Of a stretch of 64,000 nucleotides of DNA, positions 44,681 to 57,640 are shown piece by piece. The position numbers and the translations under genes were made by a program. The stretch comes from Glomus cerebriforme (Eukaryota; Glomeromycota; Glomeromycetes; Glomerales; Glomeraceae), in assembly GCA_003550305.1 (NCBI GenBank), contig QKYT01000162.1, positions 4,965 through 68,964 on the forward strand, written 5' to 3'. Under the pieces are notes generated by a model that ran no database searches, had not been told where the DNA came from, and saw nothing but the letters and a program-made list of their open reading frames with translations. The stretch's first letter is position 1. The number at the start of each line of letters is the position of its first letter.

Positions 44681-47133
44681 ATGGAACTTAATAAAAATGA
44701 CGAAAATTCCTTTGACCCAACACCAAAATTAAAATCTAGTCCCATACCAATTACTTTTGTTCCTTTTAATCAAAATGATGGTAAATGTAGTTATTGTGGA
44801 GAGAAATACACTGAAACAGTTCTTAGCGATTATTGGTGGCAACGGCAAAAATATTGCAAAAGATGTTTATCGCGTTATATTACTGATATAACTGATAATG
44901 ATACATATTTGGACGTATATTATGCAATGAAATTAGAATGTAATGAACATGAAATAAGTAGGACAAAAGAACCACGAAACATTCAAGAATGTTGTACAAA
45001 TTGTCTAGAAATTTTATTGTTTAAACAAACACCTGTATATGACTTATTTACCTCCAATGTGATTGAAGGTGAAAAGTATTGTAAATTATGTGGAAAATTA
45101 TATCAAGAAATAGGAGACAAATGTGAATTCAAATTATGTTCAGATTGTTATAGAATTTCTTTCAGACTGACTGAATTAACCTTGACTAAAAAGCATGTTC
45201 TAACAATTTATTTACCATGGTGGGATAATTCTTTTGATTTATTACTTGCAAATCAAAATTAAACCTAACATCAGACTGTCAAAAGTATTGCTCAAATTGT
45301 TACATATTTTATACTGGTTGTAGATATTGTCTAACGACAAATGTTATTTTTGGACCTACAGAACAATCTCAATGTAAAAAATGTAAAAGAATAAAATCCA
45401 TAAATATCAGTGGGAATAGTTATTTAGATGATTTTCTTTTAAATTCAAGGTTTATCATCGACAATTTAAAAATAGATGAGTTTGCTGACAAAATAAAAAA
45501 TTTTGGCAATTATTTCAAACCATATGAAATAAATAAAATAATTTCTTCAATTTATCTAAAATATAGAACGCCAGAAAATATAATAGAATGGATACCATAT
45601 TCTCAATTCACAGATGTAAAAAAAATAGCAGAAGGAGGATTTAGTATTATATATCGAGCAACTTGGTTAGATGGTCAAGGTAAAACTGTCATTTTAAAAA
45701 GATGTAAAAATTCTCATGATATTAGCAAAGGTTTTTTAAATGAGGTAAATATTTAATATTTATATTTCTATATTTATTTAATAATTTAACTTACAGGTAT
45801 TCTTGAAATTATTATAGTTAAAATCTATTCAAAGTTGTTATAAAATTAATCATCATATTATTAAAGCTTATGGTGTTACAAAGGATCTTGATTTGGAGGA
45901 TTATATGCTAGTTATGGAATATGCATCAAATGGAGATTTACATAATTATTTACAAAAGGATTTTACAAACATTACATGGAATAAACAAAAATTATTCATA
46001 TTATGGCAAATTTCAGAAGGGTATTTATATTTTGAAATTTACTGTATTTATAATTGTTTTATAGTTTATAATACTAATTTACTAATTTTTTTTGTTAGTC
46101 TTGAAACTATTCACAGTGTAGATTTTATTCATCGAGATCTTCACAGCGGAAATATATTGGTTGATGGTTATGAAGCATTTAAAAGGTATAAATGGAAAAT
46201 TGGAGATCTAGGATTATCACAACCTGCAAATAATACATCATCAAATAATGAAATATATGGAGTAATACCTTATATTGCACCAGAAATATTTAGAGGGTCT
46301 GCATTTTCTAAAGAATCTGATGTTTATTGTATGGGTATGATTATGTGGGAACTTACAACAGGTTGTAAACCTTTTGCTAATGTTGAACATGATATTCATC
46401 TTGTTTATAAAATTCTTGATGGGGAACGACCTAAAATTACAGAAGATACGCCAGAATGTTACTCAGATTTAATGAAAAGTTGCTGGGATCCTAATCCCAA
46501 AAAAAGACCTTCCATAAAAAAAATTCGTATTACTTTTGGTAGTTGGTATTATAAAAATAAAAATATAGAACAATTTAATAAAGCTGAAAATATAAGAATA
46601 ATGTTAATAAATGAAAAGAAGCTTGGCCCTGATTTTACTGAAAAACCTCATCCAGATGCCATTTATACAAGCAGACCATTAGGTTCTTTAATTTCTAGAT
46701 TTTCATCAATCAACTCATCTTTAAACGGTATGTACAATGTATTAAAAAAATATTATCTTTAATTTTTAATAAATAAAATATTTAAAATTAATTATTTTTT
46801 AGATTATATTTCAATAGAACAAAATTTTGACATAAATTTTTCTAGTTCAAATGCAAACTCTACGATTCAAAATTCATCATCAATTTGGCATCCAAATGCA
46901 ATTCATACTAGTAATTTGAATCTACTTGCAACAGTCGCAACTACTCTAAAAAAGCGAAATATTGATGAATCAATCAAATATTGAAACTTATAATAATGAT
47001 GGTAAATGTTTATTTGGCTAAATATAATTTATAACTTTGCCTATATTAGATATTTACATTTATTTTTATTTTAATTAGGAAAAACATTAAATCTAGTTCC
47101 AGTTATCAAAGGATCTCCTCCCAAAGAGGCTAA
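44681..47133 (+). pseudogene. Kinase 5, TKL kinase copy with three indels
   Basis: The layout matches kinases 3 and 4: exon 1 to 45744, then 45818-46020, 46099-46727, 46803-about 47006 and about 47078-47133. An in-frame ATG at 44672 precedes the conserved MELNKN start. In exon 1 the frame breaks near 45240, within the WDNSF...CKSK zinc pair, and stops at 45262. The remainder (SDCQKYCSNC ... GFLNE) continues in another frame. In exon 4 a duplicated 'atca' (gaatcaatcaaat) shifts the frame to a stop at 46982-46984. In exon 5 one base is missing (gaaaaacatt versus gaaaacacatt). The kinase core in exons 2-3 is intact, with HRDLHSGN and GDLGLS. The glycine loop reads EGGFSIIY. Confidence 0.82.
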
Positions 47134-47359
47134 CACGATTATTAAAAAATAATCAGAATGGAAATGAGAATACGAATTTTCTTAAATTATATTTTTGTCT
47201 CATAGCTATGAAGTAGACGTTATATTATATTTGTTATCATTTTTAATATTAATATAAAACTAATAATGATGCAAAATAGCATTTTTTTTCATTCCTGTAT
47301 TAAATAATTTTTCTATAAGTTTTTTTTGAAAGAAAAAAAAAAATAATAAATTGTATCTA

Positions 47360-47710
47360 AACTTTCACCTAACATTGTTTCAGCATCATTAAGTAAAAAT
47401 TTTGAATTTAATTCTTCTTGACTTAAAGTTTCATTTAATTTTGTTGAATAATTAATATTTTTGCTTTATATATAGCAAGATAATGGATGAAATGCCATTA
47501 TTTTGAATGGATATCTTTAAGAAATCTTCAGCTATTGGTCTTTCATTAGGATCAGGATTTCAACATCTTTCATTAATTTTGCATATCCAACTTCTCTGCC
47601 TTCAAACTGACCCTGACAAAAAAATTAAAATCATGAGATACATTTTTAAAGGCAGGAACGCCAGATGTCGGATGCTTTAATATTCGAAAGAAAATAATAT
47701 TGTACAAACT
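47360..47710 (-). pseudogene. Kinase C-lobe and tail remnant
   Basis: On the minus strand, in changing frames: TSGVPAFKNVSHDF, QGQFEGREVGYAKLMK, RC, a stop, NPDPNERPIAEDFLKI, then FHPLSCY, and NYSTKLNETLSQEELNS. This is the end of a kinase-2-type TKL domain with its tail. It lies tail-to-tail with kinase 5. Confidence 0.8.
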
Positions 47711-47839
47711 AATCGAACTAGGTCAAATGGTTGTCTTATTGATTAAGAAACTCTAATTTAGTTATCTACGACTTATTTACAATCTTGTAGAGGTTGGAAC
47801 CGACCAAAAAAATTTCTGTCTAATTTCATCATACTGTAA

Positions 47840-48235
47840 TATATAGTTTAGATCATAATTTTAGTATATCATTTCAAAGAATAATATAATCAATACTTTT
47901 CTCACAAAGTAATAAAATATAATTACTCATAATTTTTTTAATAAAAAAAATAATAGTTAATTTCTAGTACAAGCTTTAGATAGTAAAATTTTGAATTTAG
48001 AGAAAAATACAAACGAATGCTTTCACTAAATTATACTAATACGCAAAATCTTAGATGGAATTAAGAAATTATGATTTGAAAAAATTCTCGTTTAATTAAA
48101 ACATTTAGCAGAAAGAAACTACACTGATATCATAATTCTGAGACGAGAATTTTTCATCAATATTTTAAAAATTTATGCTTAAACTTTAAACATATAATAC
48201 TTCCAATGACATTACTCAGCATTGTTGCTTAGTAG
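47840..48235 (+). repeat. Direct duplication block, copy 2 (downstream of kinase 5)
   Basis: Partner of 36490-36960. The order is the same but several small indels separate the copies. Confidence 0.8.
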
Positions 48236-48461
48236 AATTATTTACGATTTCGACATTCGCAGCAAATTGATGTTAAATTTAAATTTGTTTATCTATGACA
48301 AACTTCTTTTCGTCCAACAGTATTACAATATTTTTTTTTTTTATTTTTGCCGATATTCCTTTAGAAAAATTCTCATTCTTATCCTCAGAACAATTTAAAA
48401 AGAAAGCATTCAGGTGTTTTATTTTGATTTACATCTGTGAACATTTTAATCTGTATTAACA

Positions 48462-48783
48462 TAGGACCCAGAAATATACATAAAAGGGTCGGGTGTTTTT
48501 TTTACACTAAGATTGTATATCAATTTTATTTCAAGTAAAAATAATCAATTACATAAAAGAAATATATAACTAGCTCCCCGACTCATGATTCCAATAGGAA
48601 AGTAGTGACGAACTCAACTTTGTAAAAGGTCGGGTTTGAGTTTGAACGAAAAAATCAGGTGAATCTTTCCTTTTTAGACAATTTTTATAATTCCAGTCGG
48701 CTCATTATAGTAACTGACTGACATTATCATAATTCCGGCCCTAAACAAAATGCGACCCCATATATATATACTTCTGGGTCCTA
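48462..48783. mobile_element. MITE-like element, 322 bp, taggacccagaa ends
   Basis: Perfect 12-bp terminal repeats (taggacccagaa / ttctgggtccta) sit inside a longer imperfect inverted repeat that reaches gggtcgg and cgacccca. The outermost TA could be a target-site duplication as in Tc1/mariner-type MITEs. No coding capacity. Confidence 0.8.
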
Positions 48784-50339
48784 GAATATATCTTAAGTTT
48801 TGTTAAATAAAGCTTAAATGAATATAAAACAAACGTCATTCTATAAATTACTAAAATAAAAATACGCAGATTTTTCCATAATTTAATAATAATCTTCATA
48901 CATCAAATTCCTTCTCTATATATATCTTTAAATTCTTGTACAGAATTTATTAAAAAATTAAGAAATTAATAATTTTAATAAAGTAAATGACAACGATTAC
49001 CTATTTCAAACCAGAAATCTTAATTTTTAAAAGAGATAAAAGGAAATGTTTTCTCGTATTGTGATTTGTGAATTATAATTTTTGAATTTATTTCTCCTTG
49101 ATTTATCATTTAATTTATCTGATCTACGTAATACCACGTGGAAACACACGAACAAGTTTTGTAAACCCGCACATTTTATTATAGAATTGTGTAGACTTCC
49201 GTGCATCATAAAATTTCATTGGAAATCTGTAGAATTCTTTAGCGAAATATGTACAGTATAACAGAACAAAATAGGTCAATATTAATATTTTGACTCGAAA
49301 TATTTTTTGCACAATATGGTGGTTCTCATATATTTTCTTATTCTTTGAAAGAAAATTTTAAACCAAATAAAAAATTTTAAAAAGAAATCAACAATATAAC
49401 TAAGGTGTTCAGTTCGGTTCTTAATGTAAAAAAAAATAAATTATTTTTTAAAAAAACCCTCCGATTAATTCACGTGCGATGACTTCCACTTCCACATATT
49501 CCGGCAAGGGTATTCGGTATTCGGGTATTCGGAATGTATTGGTTCTACTTAGCCGTTCTCTGTAGTTCCTATACGTCAATAACTTCCTGATGTACGGGAT
49601 AATGGATTATTTGAATAATATTTCGTTTTCTACAGCAAAATAAACCATAATTATTAGGCGCGTTGTTCACCGGCAACATAATTTCGATCTAATTGATAAA
49701 ATAAATCGTCATTTACTGTACCTAATAATAAAAAAAGTTTGCTTGTCTGTTATTACAAAACTTTATCAAAGTATATTACCAGGAACATCTGGGATGCGTC
49801 TGGAAACATAAATTATGATTATTTTAAAAATCTATTTTTTATATTATTTTGTTCAAATCAAATACTAGAATCTATTTTTAAAATACATTTATTTATTTCC
49901 ATGGAATTTTTTTAAAAAAAATTATACAATCCCTGCAATATTATTCTTCTAATTGTATAAATAAGTGTAATTTGTGACACGAACATGATTCCATTTAATA
50001 TAAAAATATAATATCTATAGTCTAGATAATTAAATATTTTAACTGAATTTTACAATTCGTTTAAGCCATAAGTATATTAATATTTAATCATGTTATCTTG
50101 CCAAATCAAAAGTAAACGTATTACAAATGTGTACCATCATTGAAATAATTCCTTATTTAATATGACAATTTAATAAAATCATTAACCAGATGGAAATTAG
50201 CAAATCTTAAACAATAAACTTTATTAAAAAAAAATCATCAAAATTTTTATGCTCTGAATTAGAATAATCGTGACGCAGTAATTTCAGCGATAAATAATAA
50301 CTGTAAATATCAGAATAACTTTAATGTTAACATATTACA
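48784..50339. other. Intergenic, no gene seen
   Basis: AT-rich. Short minus-strand ORFs near 49030-49310 have no support. Confidence 0.4.
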
Positions 50340-52168
50340 TTTTTTTGACATAAAAAGGGTTTTTTTTCAAAGTTTATTGTCGTTTGAATTTATACCTAAA
50401 CAGGATAAAGTTTATCCATGCTTTTTATGTAATTATACACAAATAACAACGTTGAGGAATATCATAGAAAAGCTTTTATCTTACTCTTGGATTTGATAAT
50501 CAGATTATTATTTTTTTTCCTGAGAAAAAAAATAAATTCCGTGAAAATTTTCTCTTTATTTTACTAACCGATAAAATCTTAAAATATCTCTCTTTTAAAT
50601 GTTCTGGATTATGTCGAACATTTTTAACTTTCTCAATCATCATTTAAATCAATCGATTTAAAGATGATGTGAATTATGATCATTACGCCACAATTGTCAC
50701 GTTTATGCAGTTAGTATAAAATTAAGTTACTAAGATTATGCGAGTATTATACGATTTAACTAATGAATAGTTAGTACGTTCGGCAAGTTTCGATAAAGAA
50801 TATAAATTTAATGTCACACAAACAAAGAAGCCGTAAAGGGGCAATATCGAACCACGTAATCATAGCCAATCACGATGAAGGGATATAACACGAGTATAGA
50901 GTATAATCAAAGTCTAATTACTTTCCACATAAGAAGGCAAAAACGCCGTTGCTTTTTCTTTTGGCTTACTTAAAATTATACAATCAAAAGAGATTGAAAC
51001 GCAAAGCATAAAATCTGGTCACAAAACCCTTTGAATAAATATGGAAACCAAAACAAAAATTAATGGCGGAAATCTCGGACACGAGACAATTAAATCTTAT
51101 GTAGGTTGTTTAAACAAAGAAAAAAAAATCCGTTTCGGTAATGATTTAAATGTTAATAACAGCCGATGGTTTCAAAAAAAGGGGTTTAATAATCGACCAT
51201 ATGATAGACTAACTACTTGTGGACTTCAGAAATATTTTCTTAATTAATTGGTAAAAAACGATTTTCGGATATTCGTTAATATATTTGTATATTTTGCAGT
51301 AAATGGTATGGTGCATTTCTAAAATCATGTTTGATTTCTTGTTCGATTTTTTTGATACTTGATTCTTAGCTTCATCACGTATACATTTATGGTAATCGTA
51401 ATTTATTTATTTTTTTTATAGGATTAAATTAAAATATGCTAAAGAGAACGGTAAAAACCTTCTACAACGTGATTATTATGAAATAAAAAGATTCATTGAT
51501 CTACGATTTATTTAATTGCGTGATTTTTGTTGCGTATTATAGAAAATAATAAATTACCTGTTTAGTATATATTAATATTTATTCTATAGGTATTATATGT
51601 TACGTATCGCGTACCGTATTTTATGTCACACCCCCTACGATCAACATCTTTTAATCGTATGCATGCATGCATGATAACAGACATACATTTTTTGTAACAC
51701 GCATTTATTCTAATGAGAATTACAAAGAGATTTGATTATCTGAATTTTTAAACTAGAAGATCATATATGAAAATGGTTTAGTCAATATAAATTATCCAAT
51801 AAGCATGTTTATCACAATCATAATATTGTGCTATTTGTGTTAATAACGAAAATCGAAATAAATATGATGCAATTTTTGTACCTGAAAATCGATTGTTATG
51901 GTTAAACAAGTTTTTTGGATTAAAAATTATATTATTTGTAGATCGAGCATTTTCATTTTCAAGATGTTATAAAAATGCTTTACCTGGTCAGCCTTTTTTA
52001 TGTTTTTCAAAGACGAAAATTCCGTCTTTTATATTTAAAGAATTTTTTTAAGGAAAATTTAAACTAAATAAAAAAAAATTTACGAAAAACATAAAAAAAA
52101 TAAAATTAAAACAAGAAAAAGGAGGGTAGATTTTTCTTTTTTTTTAAAAATATATAATATATACTATC
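50340..52168 (+). repeat. Upstream region of the sulfate transporter gene, duplicated at 55850-57206
   Basis: Landmarks shared in order with 55850-57206 are ttttttttcaaag, acaggataaagtttatccat / gcaagataaagtttttt, 'ttttttcctgaga', ctttccacataa with cgttgctttt-ttttg, 'acggaaac / atggaaac', and aaaaaggag just before the start codon. A 68-codon ORF at 51041-51247 lies inside but its frame is not kept in the second copy, so it is not called. A perfect 'atgcatgcatgcat' run occurs near 51660. Confidence 0.65.
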
Positions 52169-54657
52169 ATGACGGAAACATTACCGTATATATATAATAA
52201 AAAACGTCCAGATTTTAAAGAACAAACCAAAGAAGTTATTCAAAATTTTCCACAACATTCCCTAGATTATGTAAAATCGTTATTTCCAATCACAGGATGG
52301 ATAGGACGTTATAATTTCACTTGGTTAGCTGGAGATATAGTTGCTGGGCTTACTGCTGGAGCAGTTGTCATTCCACAAGGAATGGCTTACGCAAAAGTTG
52401 CTACATTACCACCAGAATATGGTTTATATTCCTCATTTGTTGGAGTATCCTTGTATTTCTTATTTGCTACTTCCAAAGGTCAGTTTTTTTGTTTCAATTC
52501 ACAAAATTTGTAACCGCCGACTTATTTCTTACTAAAAAATTCCTAAATTGAACAGATATTACTATTGGACCTACTGCTGCAATGTCATTGCTTCTTGCAC
52601 AAAATATGGCTTCCATATTCGCAACATATGGTCATAAATTTACTGAAATTGAATTGGCTTCATCTTTTTCTTTATTTTCGGGATTTGTTGCTCTCATTCT
52701 TGGATTATTTCGTCTTGGATTTGTCGTTGATTTTATTCCCGCTCCAGTTATTGCTGGATTTACGACAGGTTCTGCCATAACAATCTCAATAGGACAAATA
52801 TCAAAATTATTGGGAATACCAAAAATCGCTTCGGAAGGATCTTATCTTGTATTAGGAAAAACTCTTGCTGGTTTACCAAAAACTCAACTTGACGCGGCAT
52901 TCGGATTTTCTTTTCTCATTTACCTTTATGCTGTAAAATATGGTGCATTATANGCGGGTAAAAGATGGCCTCNTTATGAAAGATTATTCTTTTTCNTAGG
53001 AATTCTAAGAAATATTACTGCAGTTNTATTTGCTACAATCATTTCTTATCTCATTAATATTGGNAAAAAAACAAGTCCTATTAGCATTTTAAAAANTNTT
53101 CCTGCAGGATTACATNTTTCAGTACCTCATGCGGGTCTTGATATGNTTAACNNATTGGCCGGTAAATTAGTTGGTGTAACATTTATTCTTATATTGGAAC
53201 ATGTTGCAATCGCAAAAAGTTTTGGAAGAATTAACGATTATAAAAGTAAGTGAAATTCAAAAGGAAGAAAATGAAAATTTAAAATGTTTGTATATATTAA
53301 AAAAATTTATTTATTTTATTTTTTTTATTTTTTTTATTTATAGTTACTGAAAGTCAAGAATTTATTGCTATTGGAGTAACAAATGCCGTCGGATCATTCT
53401 TTCACGCATATCCTGCAACAGGTTCTTTCTCACGTACCGCCATTAAATCTAAATCCGGTGTACGCACTCCATTAGCTGGTGTATTTTCCGGTATTCTTGT
53501 AATCATTGCAATTTATTCAACATCCGTGTTTTACTACATTCCAGACGCAGCTCTCGCGTAAGTATTTGATGAACATTGATACGCAATAAATATTATAAGC
53601 ATATTAATTTTTTTTTTTTATTTTTTATATAGTGCCGTGATCATTCATGCTGTACTTGATTTAGTAGCTAGACCTACCTATATTAAACAACTTTGGAAAA
53701 TTCAATGTAATTTTTTTAATTAAAAAAATATATTATATTTTTATTTTTTTTTGTTATTTTATTAATTAAAAAATTTTTATACTTTCAGTCTGGGATTTTA
53801 TGGTCTTTTTGGTTGGTGTCCTTGTAACTTTTTTCGTTACTGTCGAAGTAAGTATTTTTTTTTTTAAAAAAAAAAAATTGATTACAATCTGATATATTTA
53901 CTAATTATCATTTATATGATTTGTATGATAGATTGGAATCTACGCATCAACTGCACTTGCACTTGTAGTTCTCTTGATTAGAATAGCACGACCAAGATTT
54001 GATGCATTAGGTCGATTACCTTTAAAAACAAAAAATGGCGAAACGACAAAATACGCATACGTTCCAATTGATCATCCAGCATTTGAATCAGTAACTAATC
54101 CACCAGATGGTGTTTTAATATTTAGATTTATCGAATCACTCACATATCCAAATTCAGGATATCTTGATTCACAAATTGTTGAATACGCACGTAAAAATAC
54201 TAGAAAATGTTATAAACAAGCAATAAGCAAAGGTGATCGACCATGGAATGAACTCGCCCAAGAAAAAGAAAATGAAGAAAAAGCTAAAGCAGAACTACCA
54301 AGATTACATGCGGTTGTATTTGATTTTGCAGCAGTTAGTATAATTGATTCTACAGGCGTACAAGCTTTAGCAGATATTAGAAAAGAATTAAATAAATATG
54401 CTGATCAACAAGTAGAATTTCATTTTGCTAATATTATTCATGAAAATATTGAAGAATCATTACTTGTTGCTGGATTTGGTAGTTTAAGTGGGAGTAATCT
54501 TGATAGTGGTCATGGGAATACTGAAAAGAATGCAAGAAGCATTAATGATGAAGAATCTATTAGAGAAGGAATTGAAGAAACTGTTTACAGCCCCAAAAAA
54601 TTCTTCCATTTAACTCTTGATGAAGCCGTTGCTGCTGCAACGAATTCATCTTTTTAA
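52169..54657 (+). CDS. SulP-family anion (sulfate) transporter with STAS domain
   Basis: Six exons (52169-52478, 52556-53245, 53344-53557, 53633-53706, 53789-53847, 53932-54657) join to 690 aa. After a ~50-residue cytosolic N-terminus comes the SulP membrane core. It starts with DIVAGLTAGAVVIPQGMAYA and YGLYSSFVG, then ITIGPTAAMSLLL, DFIPAPVIAGFTTGSAI, and F..YPATGSFSRTAIKSKSG. Residues ~505-650 are a STAS domain (AVVFDFAAVSIIDSTGVQAL) with an inserted charged linker. The family moves sulfate or related anions across membranes, here most likely at the plasma membrane; substrate is inferred. It is shorter than yeast SUL1/SUL2. About ten Ns between 52953 and 53153 leave a few residues undefined. 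A decayed tandem copy follows. Confidence 0.92.
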
Positions 54658-55849
54658 TGTAATTTTATTTAACGGAAGGATATTCATTTTAAGATTTTTT
54701 TTTCTTATACATACTTTAAATTTGTACTTTGTATATAATGAATGATATGTTATTTATTATTTTTTTTTTTTTGTAAATGAACTTTTTAGTTAAATCATAG
54801 TCACAACAATTACCATTTTTGCAATCTATTATTTATTTATCATACATTTTTTTAATGAATAAAAAATGTCGATTAATTTTTTATTTACACAAAAAATTGA
54901 GTTTACAAAAAAAAAAGGGTTGTTTTTCATTTTCTAAATGATGGTTATTGTAAAAAACACTTTTAGATATCTAAGGTGTAACCGGAACCCGTTGGGCTGG
55001 TTTTTAATTTTAGGGGAGGTTTTCATCCCTTAGACGTAAGTCATGTGAATTGCAAACAATTAATAATCATCCATGACGTAAAAAAAAAACTTTATTAGTT
55101 ATAATATTTGTGATTACTAAGAATAGGAATAATCGTATGATAATTATAGAATAAAGTAAATTCAAATTTCCGTATTATATAAAAATAATTTGGTTTAAGG
55201 GATCGTGTAACTAAAACCCGTTTTTTTTTTAACGTTATATTAATAATATGACTTTTTTTTTCTTTGTCCTTTTTTGACTCGGAAATTATTCGCCTTTGCT
55301 TACTTAATACTTACATTTTGCCGATCATGATTCCAGAAAAACTTATATTGTGACATATAGTAGTATAATCTGATTCGTATTAAATATCACGCTTTAATTG
55401 ACACGCCCAATTAGTTTAAACCAGAGTCACAGATTTATCGAACCTATTAATAAATTTCTATCACAAAGTCACAGTATAAATAAGGAAATTAGATGTGGAA
55501 ATCAAACAATCTTTTAATGAATTTATTATAACGAGAAACACTTTTGTGAGTGTTATTTGAAATGTACGGTAACTTCATGTGAAAGTTGAGGACTCGAAGA
55601 TCGACAATTAGGTTTGCAATTAAAATAACGAATTTCACAATTCATTTAAATCATAATTTTATGATACAAAATTCTATTAAATGTTTCAATAATAGAACAA
55701 TACGTAATTTTCTTTTTCTTTATAGTTTGCCCATATTATCTCTATTATCTATCTAGTCTCGTCAAATCAATAAAGAAATGATCCTTCAAGTAGTAATTAC
55801 ATGATTATCAGGTGAAATTGTGCCTTATTTAGCATGATAAACATTTTGC
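54658..55849. repeat. 3' flank of the sulfate transporter gene, partly duplicated at 58160-58520
   Basis: Shared phrases include ttagatatctaagg / ttagatatctaaga at 54963 and 58171, then gtgattactaagaatagg / gtgatcactaattt, atttccgtatta, and 'atcgtgtaac'. No gene is seen. Confidence 0.55.
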
Positions 55850-57206
55850 GTATTAGTAATTTCAGCGACAGCTTAAGTAATACATCTTTTACTTAAATGT
55901 TTGAACATGTGTCTGTATGCGTGGATTTTTTTTTCAAAGTACCTAAAGCAAGATAAAGTTTTTTCCACACTTCTAGATCGTCATTATTTTTTCCTGAGAT
56001 AAAAAGGCTTAACTTATTTTATATTATACATATTAAATGTTATTATAGATTTATTAATTATTCATTCTTTTCGGTATCTTTATTTTACCATATAAATTTA
56101 TTAAAAATTCTCTCTTCTAAATGCTCTTAATTATGGTAATTTAGTAGAACATTGATAGATAATCTTCAATTGTAAGATGATATAATATAACCTTTTCATT
56201 GAAGAAATTCAGTTATAGTAATAAATAAATATATTTTTTATAATCGCTATGTCAAATTTATGCAGTGTTGACAGGTTAGGATGAACAAATTATATCATGT
56301 GACCTGTAATGCCGGCCAGAATTATTTACAAATGATAGACATACCGTATCGAACAATGCAAGATAGTTATTTCAAAGTATTACATTTCATTGAACTAATA
56401 TGAACTGGTAATTCTAAAAACCCATTAAACAAATTCTGTTGGATGAACATAAGAGACAGATTATTTTAAGGGATTTTGAGGATCAATTGATTTTCATAAT
56501 TAATTATCTTTCACAAGTGACGTATCGGAAGACAATCATTTCCACATAATAAAGAAAATGACGTTGCTTTTCTTTTGTCTTAATAAAGTTAATCAAAAGT
56601 TTAAAAATTAAGTATAAAAGCACTAATAAACCCTTTTGAACAAATAAATATGTGAAACAATTATTACACGGAAACAAATTACGGGAATCTTGGACAGGGA
56701 GCGAGATAAAGTCGTCAAGTTGTTTAATATTTATTTAATGCTCAACGCAGCAGATGTTTTTGTCTTTTTAGACACGTATAAATCGTATTTTTATTATATT
56801 TGATTTTATTTTTATAGGAATTAAATGAATATGTCAAGATTGAAACATACAGTACATACATACTGTACATGTAGCTTTCTACACGAGTTTTTTTTTATGT
56901 TGCGTCATTTTTGTTGCAAATTATAGAAAATGGCATTTTGATGATAATTACTGTTTAGTATTTCTTGTTTATTCTATTGGTATGCGTCCATCGATTAACA
57001 TCTTAATAACATGGTGACAGACGTGGTTATCTGATTTGTAAACTAGAAAATCACAAATTATCTGATCACTTTTTTTAGATGGTTTCAAAGGCGAAATTCC
57101 CGTCCATGTATTTTAAAACGATTCTTTTTTAAAAAAATGATTGAGTTAAAAAAGGAAACTAAAAAAAAATAATTAAAAAAGGAGAGAGATTTGCTCAAAA
57201 AAAATC
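55850..57206 (+). repeat. Decayed copy of the transporter upstream region
   Basis: Second copy of 50340-52168. It keeps the order but is shortened by deletions. Confidence 0.6.
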
Positions 57207-57640
57207 ATGGTGGATACATTGCCACATACCACATACAGTGTATAATATAAAATATGCTCAAATTTTCAAAAACAATCCAAGGGCAGGATCATCATCTTTA
57301 ATTCCGCCCGAAAATTATAATTTCGGCCAGAGTTTAAAATACTGGTCATAATTTAAATAATAATTTTATATATGTAATCTGTGAAAAGTGACTCCCGAAC
57401 AATTCCTGATACTATTATTGTCGGACCCAACCGCATTGATGTCATTGTTATTTGTACTTTCCATAGTTGCATCATCTACTCATAAATTTACTGTTATTTA
57501 ATTGACTTCGCTTCGTTTTCGAGAGTTTTATCGCTTATTCTTGGATTTCGTTTTAGATTTTATTCCCGCTCCAGTAATTACTGAATTATCGACAGCACGA
57601 CAGGTTCTACCATAGTTATTGTTGCATAAATTTGATGATT
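57207..57640 (+). pseudogene. SulP transporter pseudogene
   Basis: The start (ATG, then VDTLPHTTY) aligns with TETLPYIY of the intact gene but stops after 12 codons. Most of exon 1 is missing. From about 57410 the exon 2 homologue is visible: ggacccaaccgcattgatgt, 'actcataaatttactgttat', and 'gattttattcccgctccagt' followed by a tta-tgaattatcgaca phrase. It ends in a damaged version of the FTTGSAITI region. Everything after, including the STAS domain, is lost. Confidence 0.88.

Noticed and set aside
51041..51247. 68-codon ORF upstream of the transporter gene
   Set aside because: The duplicated upstream region near 56650 does not keep the frame, so conservation is not protein-like.
52321..52780. 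Overlapping ORFs inside the transporter exons
   Set aside because: They are alternative frames of the well-supported SulP coding sequence.
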